NCBI GenBank assembly: GCA_964526565.1
Contig: CAZGMC010000132.1
Coordinates: 1 to 7,657 of the forward strand
DNA from: CAZGMC01 sp964526565
GTDB taxonomy: Bacteria > Pseudomonadota > Alphaproteobacteria > DSM-16000 > Inquilinaceae
DNA length: 7,657 nucleotides
Reading direction: 5' to 3'
Position 1 is the first letter of the stretch. Each line of letters opens with the position of its first letter. Below are positions 6,542-7,657 of this stretch, piece after piece. The notes under the pieces were generated by a model, which saw only the letters and a list, made by a program, of their open reading frames with translations, was not told the DNA's origin and did no database searches. The translations under genes and the position numbers were made by a program.

Positions 6542-7474
6542 ATGATCGAGCCGCTGCCCTACAGCCATCCGGCGCTGGATCGCGCCGCCCACCGCCGCCG
6601 CGACGCCGCCTGGCTGGCCGACGTGCTGGCCCGGCCGGACACGCGGCTGGTGCCGGTGTGGCGCGCCAAGAACCTGATCAGCGGGCCGCGCGAGGCGCCG
6701 GTGCCGGTGCTGCCCGTCGCCACCGATGCCTGGTGGCGCGACACGGCCGGCGAGCTGGCCCTGCTCGGCCTGATCGGCGGGGTCGCCCATGTCGCCGTCG
6801 ATGTCAGCGGCGTGCCGGACCCACGGCACGACCCGGTGCTGTCGGGGCTCGGCGCGTTCGTCGACCTGCGCACCTGCGGACCGCTGCTGGCGGCGGGCGA
6901 TGCCGCCCTGCTGGCCCACGCGCGGGCGCTGATGTGGTGGCACACGCGCCACCGCTTCTGCGGCGTCTGCGGCCACCCGACCGAGAGCGGCGAGGCCGGA
7001 TCCCAGCGCCGCTGCCTGAACCCGGCGTGCCGGGCCCTGCACTTCCCGCGCGTCGATCCGGCCATGATCGTGCTGGTCCACGACGGCGAGCGCGTCGTGC
7101 TGGGCCGCCAGAAGGGCTGGCCGGCGGGCATGCACTCGGTGCTGGCCGGGTTCCTGGAGCCGGGCGAGAGCCTGGAGGACTGCGTGCGCCGCGAGGTGCG
7201 CGAGGAGGTCGGCGTCGGTCTCGAATCGGTTGCCTATTTCGGCTCGCAGCCGTGGCCGTTTCCGCAGTCGGTCATGCTCGGTTTCGTCGCCCGCACCGCC
7301 GCGGCCGAGCTGCAGGTCGACCCGGACGAGCTGGAGCACGCCGCCTGGTACGACCGCGCCTCGCTGCTGGCCCAGGCCGACACCCCCATCGGCACCGGCG
7401 CCTTCGCCCTGCCCCGCAAGGACAGCATCGCGCGGCGGATGGTGGATGCGTGGATCGGCGAGAACCTGCCTTAG
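6542..7474 (+). CDS. nudC: NADH pyrophosphatase NudC (310 aa)
   Basis: This Nudix hydrolase splits NAD(H) into NMN(H) and AMP; members of the family also remove NAD caps from RNA 5' ends. It is cytoplasmic and needs divalent metal. The N-terminal part (about 1-130) corresponds to the Nudix-like dimerisation domain. A zinc ribbon follows, with Cys140-x2-Cys143 and Cys158-x4-Cys163. The Nudix box is complete (GFLEPGE at 203-209, then RE at 217-218, EE at 221-222 and GV at 224-225), so the catalytic glutamates are present. SQPWPFPQS (235-243) is the motif that sets NudC apart from other Nudix enzymes. At 310 residues it is longer than the E. coli enzyme (257), as is common in Alphaproteobacteria. 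ATG 6542 starts eighty bases from ffs, with which it is divergent. The gene looks intact. Confidence 0.95.
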   Translation: MIEPLPYSHPALDRAAHRRRDAAWLADVLARPDTRLVPVWRAKNLISGPREAPVPVLPVATDAWWRDTAGELALLGLIGGVAHVAVDVSGVPDPRHDPVLSGLGAFVDLRTCGPLLAAGDAALLAHARALMWWHTRHRFCGVCGHPTESGEAGSQRRCLNPACRALHFPRVDPAMIVLVHDGERVVLGRQKGWPAGMHSVLAGFLEPGESLEDCVRREVREEVGVGLESVAYFGSQPWPFPQSVMLGFVARTAAAELQVDPDELEHAAWYDRASLLAQADTPIGTGAFALPRKDSIARRMVDAWIGENLP

Positions 7475-7523
7475 AAGGCATCGGTTTGGTCCTGTGCCTA
7501 CGATGTCGAGATCACGGATTACC

Positions 7524-7598
7524 ATGACTGACGAGACTGTCGTACTGAACCTTCCGCCGGCGCACCCCGGCGAATTTCTTGCTCAAGACCTCGCCTAA
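7524..7598 (+). pseudogene. Truncated HigA-type antitoxin, N-terminal stub (24 aa)
   Basis: The reading MTDETVVLNLPPAHPGEFLA followed by QDLA resembles the start of HigA/VapI-family antitoxins, whose N-termini carry an xHPGExLxE/QxL signature just before an XRE-type helix-turn-helix. Here a TAA follows at once, where the family would continue with PLGLS and the DNA-binding helices, so the protein can have no DNA-binding domain. None of the downstream frames restores the missing part within the 59 bases left. TACGAT (7499-7504) might be a relic -10 element. No matching HigB-type toxin is visible upstream, where nudC ends 49 bases away. The identification rests on a short motif and could be coincidental. 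Confidence 0.5.
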
Positions 7599-7657
7599 AT
7601 TGATACCAGCGGGCCAATCGGTTGACCTGTCTCCGACTGTCCCTTGCGATCGGGCAT
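7599..7657. other. A/T-richer tail of unknown origin after the antitoxin stub
   Basis: From about 7597 the G+C content falls to roughly 56%, well below the rest of the window, exactly where the antitoxin homology ends. On the minus strand a frame from the window edge reads MPDRKGQSETGQPIGPLVSI and stops with TAG at 7597-7595. It could be the C-terminal end of a gene that lies mainly outside the window, or a chance frame. No terminal inverted repeat can be assessed because the window ends. Confidence 0.3.

Noticed and set aside
5988..6545. Open frames running through the assembly gap
   Set aside because: They contain 34 undetermined residues, and the part beyond the gap overlaps the SRP RNA gene.
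7476..7498. Hairpin AGGCA/TGCCT after nudC as a terminator
   Set aside because: Only five base pairs with a loop of about 14 bases and no T-run; not enough to call.

Overview
The window is very GC-rich DNA (by eye about 70% G+C or more, with strong G/C at third codon positions), most likely from an alphaproteobacterium. Three things point that way: an upstream array of REP-like palindromic repeats of the CACTGGATCGC...GCGATGACG type, a short 4.5S-type SRP RNA, and a NudC-type NADH pyrophosphatase encoded divergently beside it. I cannot name a genus. A run of exactly 100 N (6250-6349) shows that this is a scaffold, perhaps a draft or metagenome-derived genome, and that two contigs were joined here.

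Layout. Positions 1-404 are non-coding and hold a degenerate tandem array of about 80-bp units carrying three direct REP-like cores and one inverted core. Positions 405-519 are the drmA leader, with a weak promoter candidate and a perfect 7-bp inverted repeat that covers the only Shine-Dalgarno-like sequence. Positions 520-4080 and 4077-5948 encode a two-gene operon with an ATGA overlap: a DrmA-type superfamily 2 helicase with a zinc-ribbon insertion, and a DrmB-type DUF1998 protein. These are the core ATPase pair of the DISARM anti-phage system. No drmC (phospholipase D family), methyltransferase, drmD or drmE is visible next to them. A separate 37-codon ORF for a hydrophobic peptide with its own GAGG ribosome-binding site follows at 6073-6186, and then the assembly gap.

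Beyond the gap lies housekeeping DNA: the SRP RNA gene (ffs, minus strand, 6366-6461) and a divergently oriented, intact nudC (6542-7474). Last comes a stub of a HigA-type antitoxin (7524-7598), cut off after 24 residues where the base composition drops. This looks like the scar of an insertion or deletion.

How it fits together. DrmA and DrmB are expected to act as one complex on DNA. The missing partners make this either a minimal or solo DrmAB module, a decayed DISARM locus, or a DNA-processing pair closer in role to MrfA-type repair helicases. The ffs/nudC side is a conserved chromosomal neighbourhood, so its link to drmAB depends wholly on the gapped join being correct.
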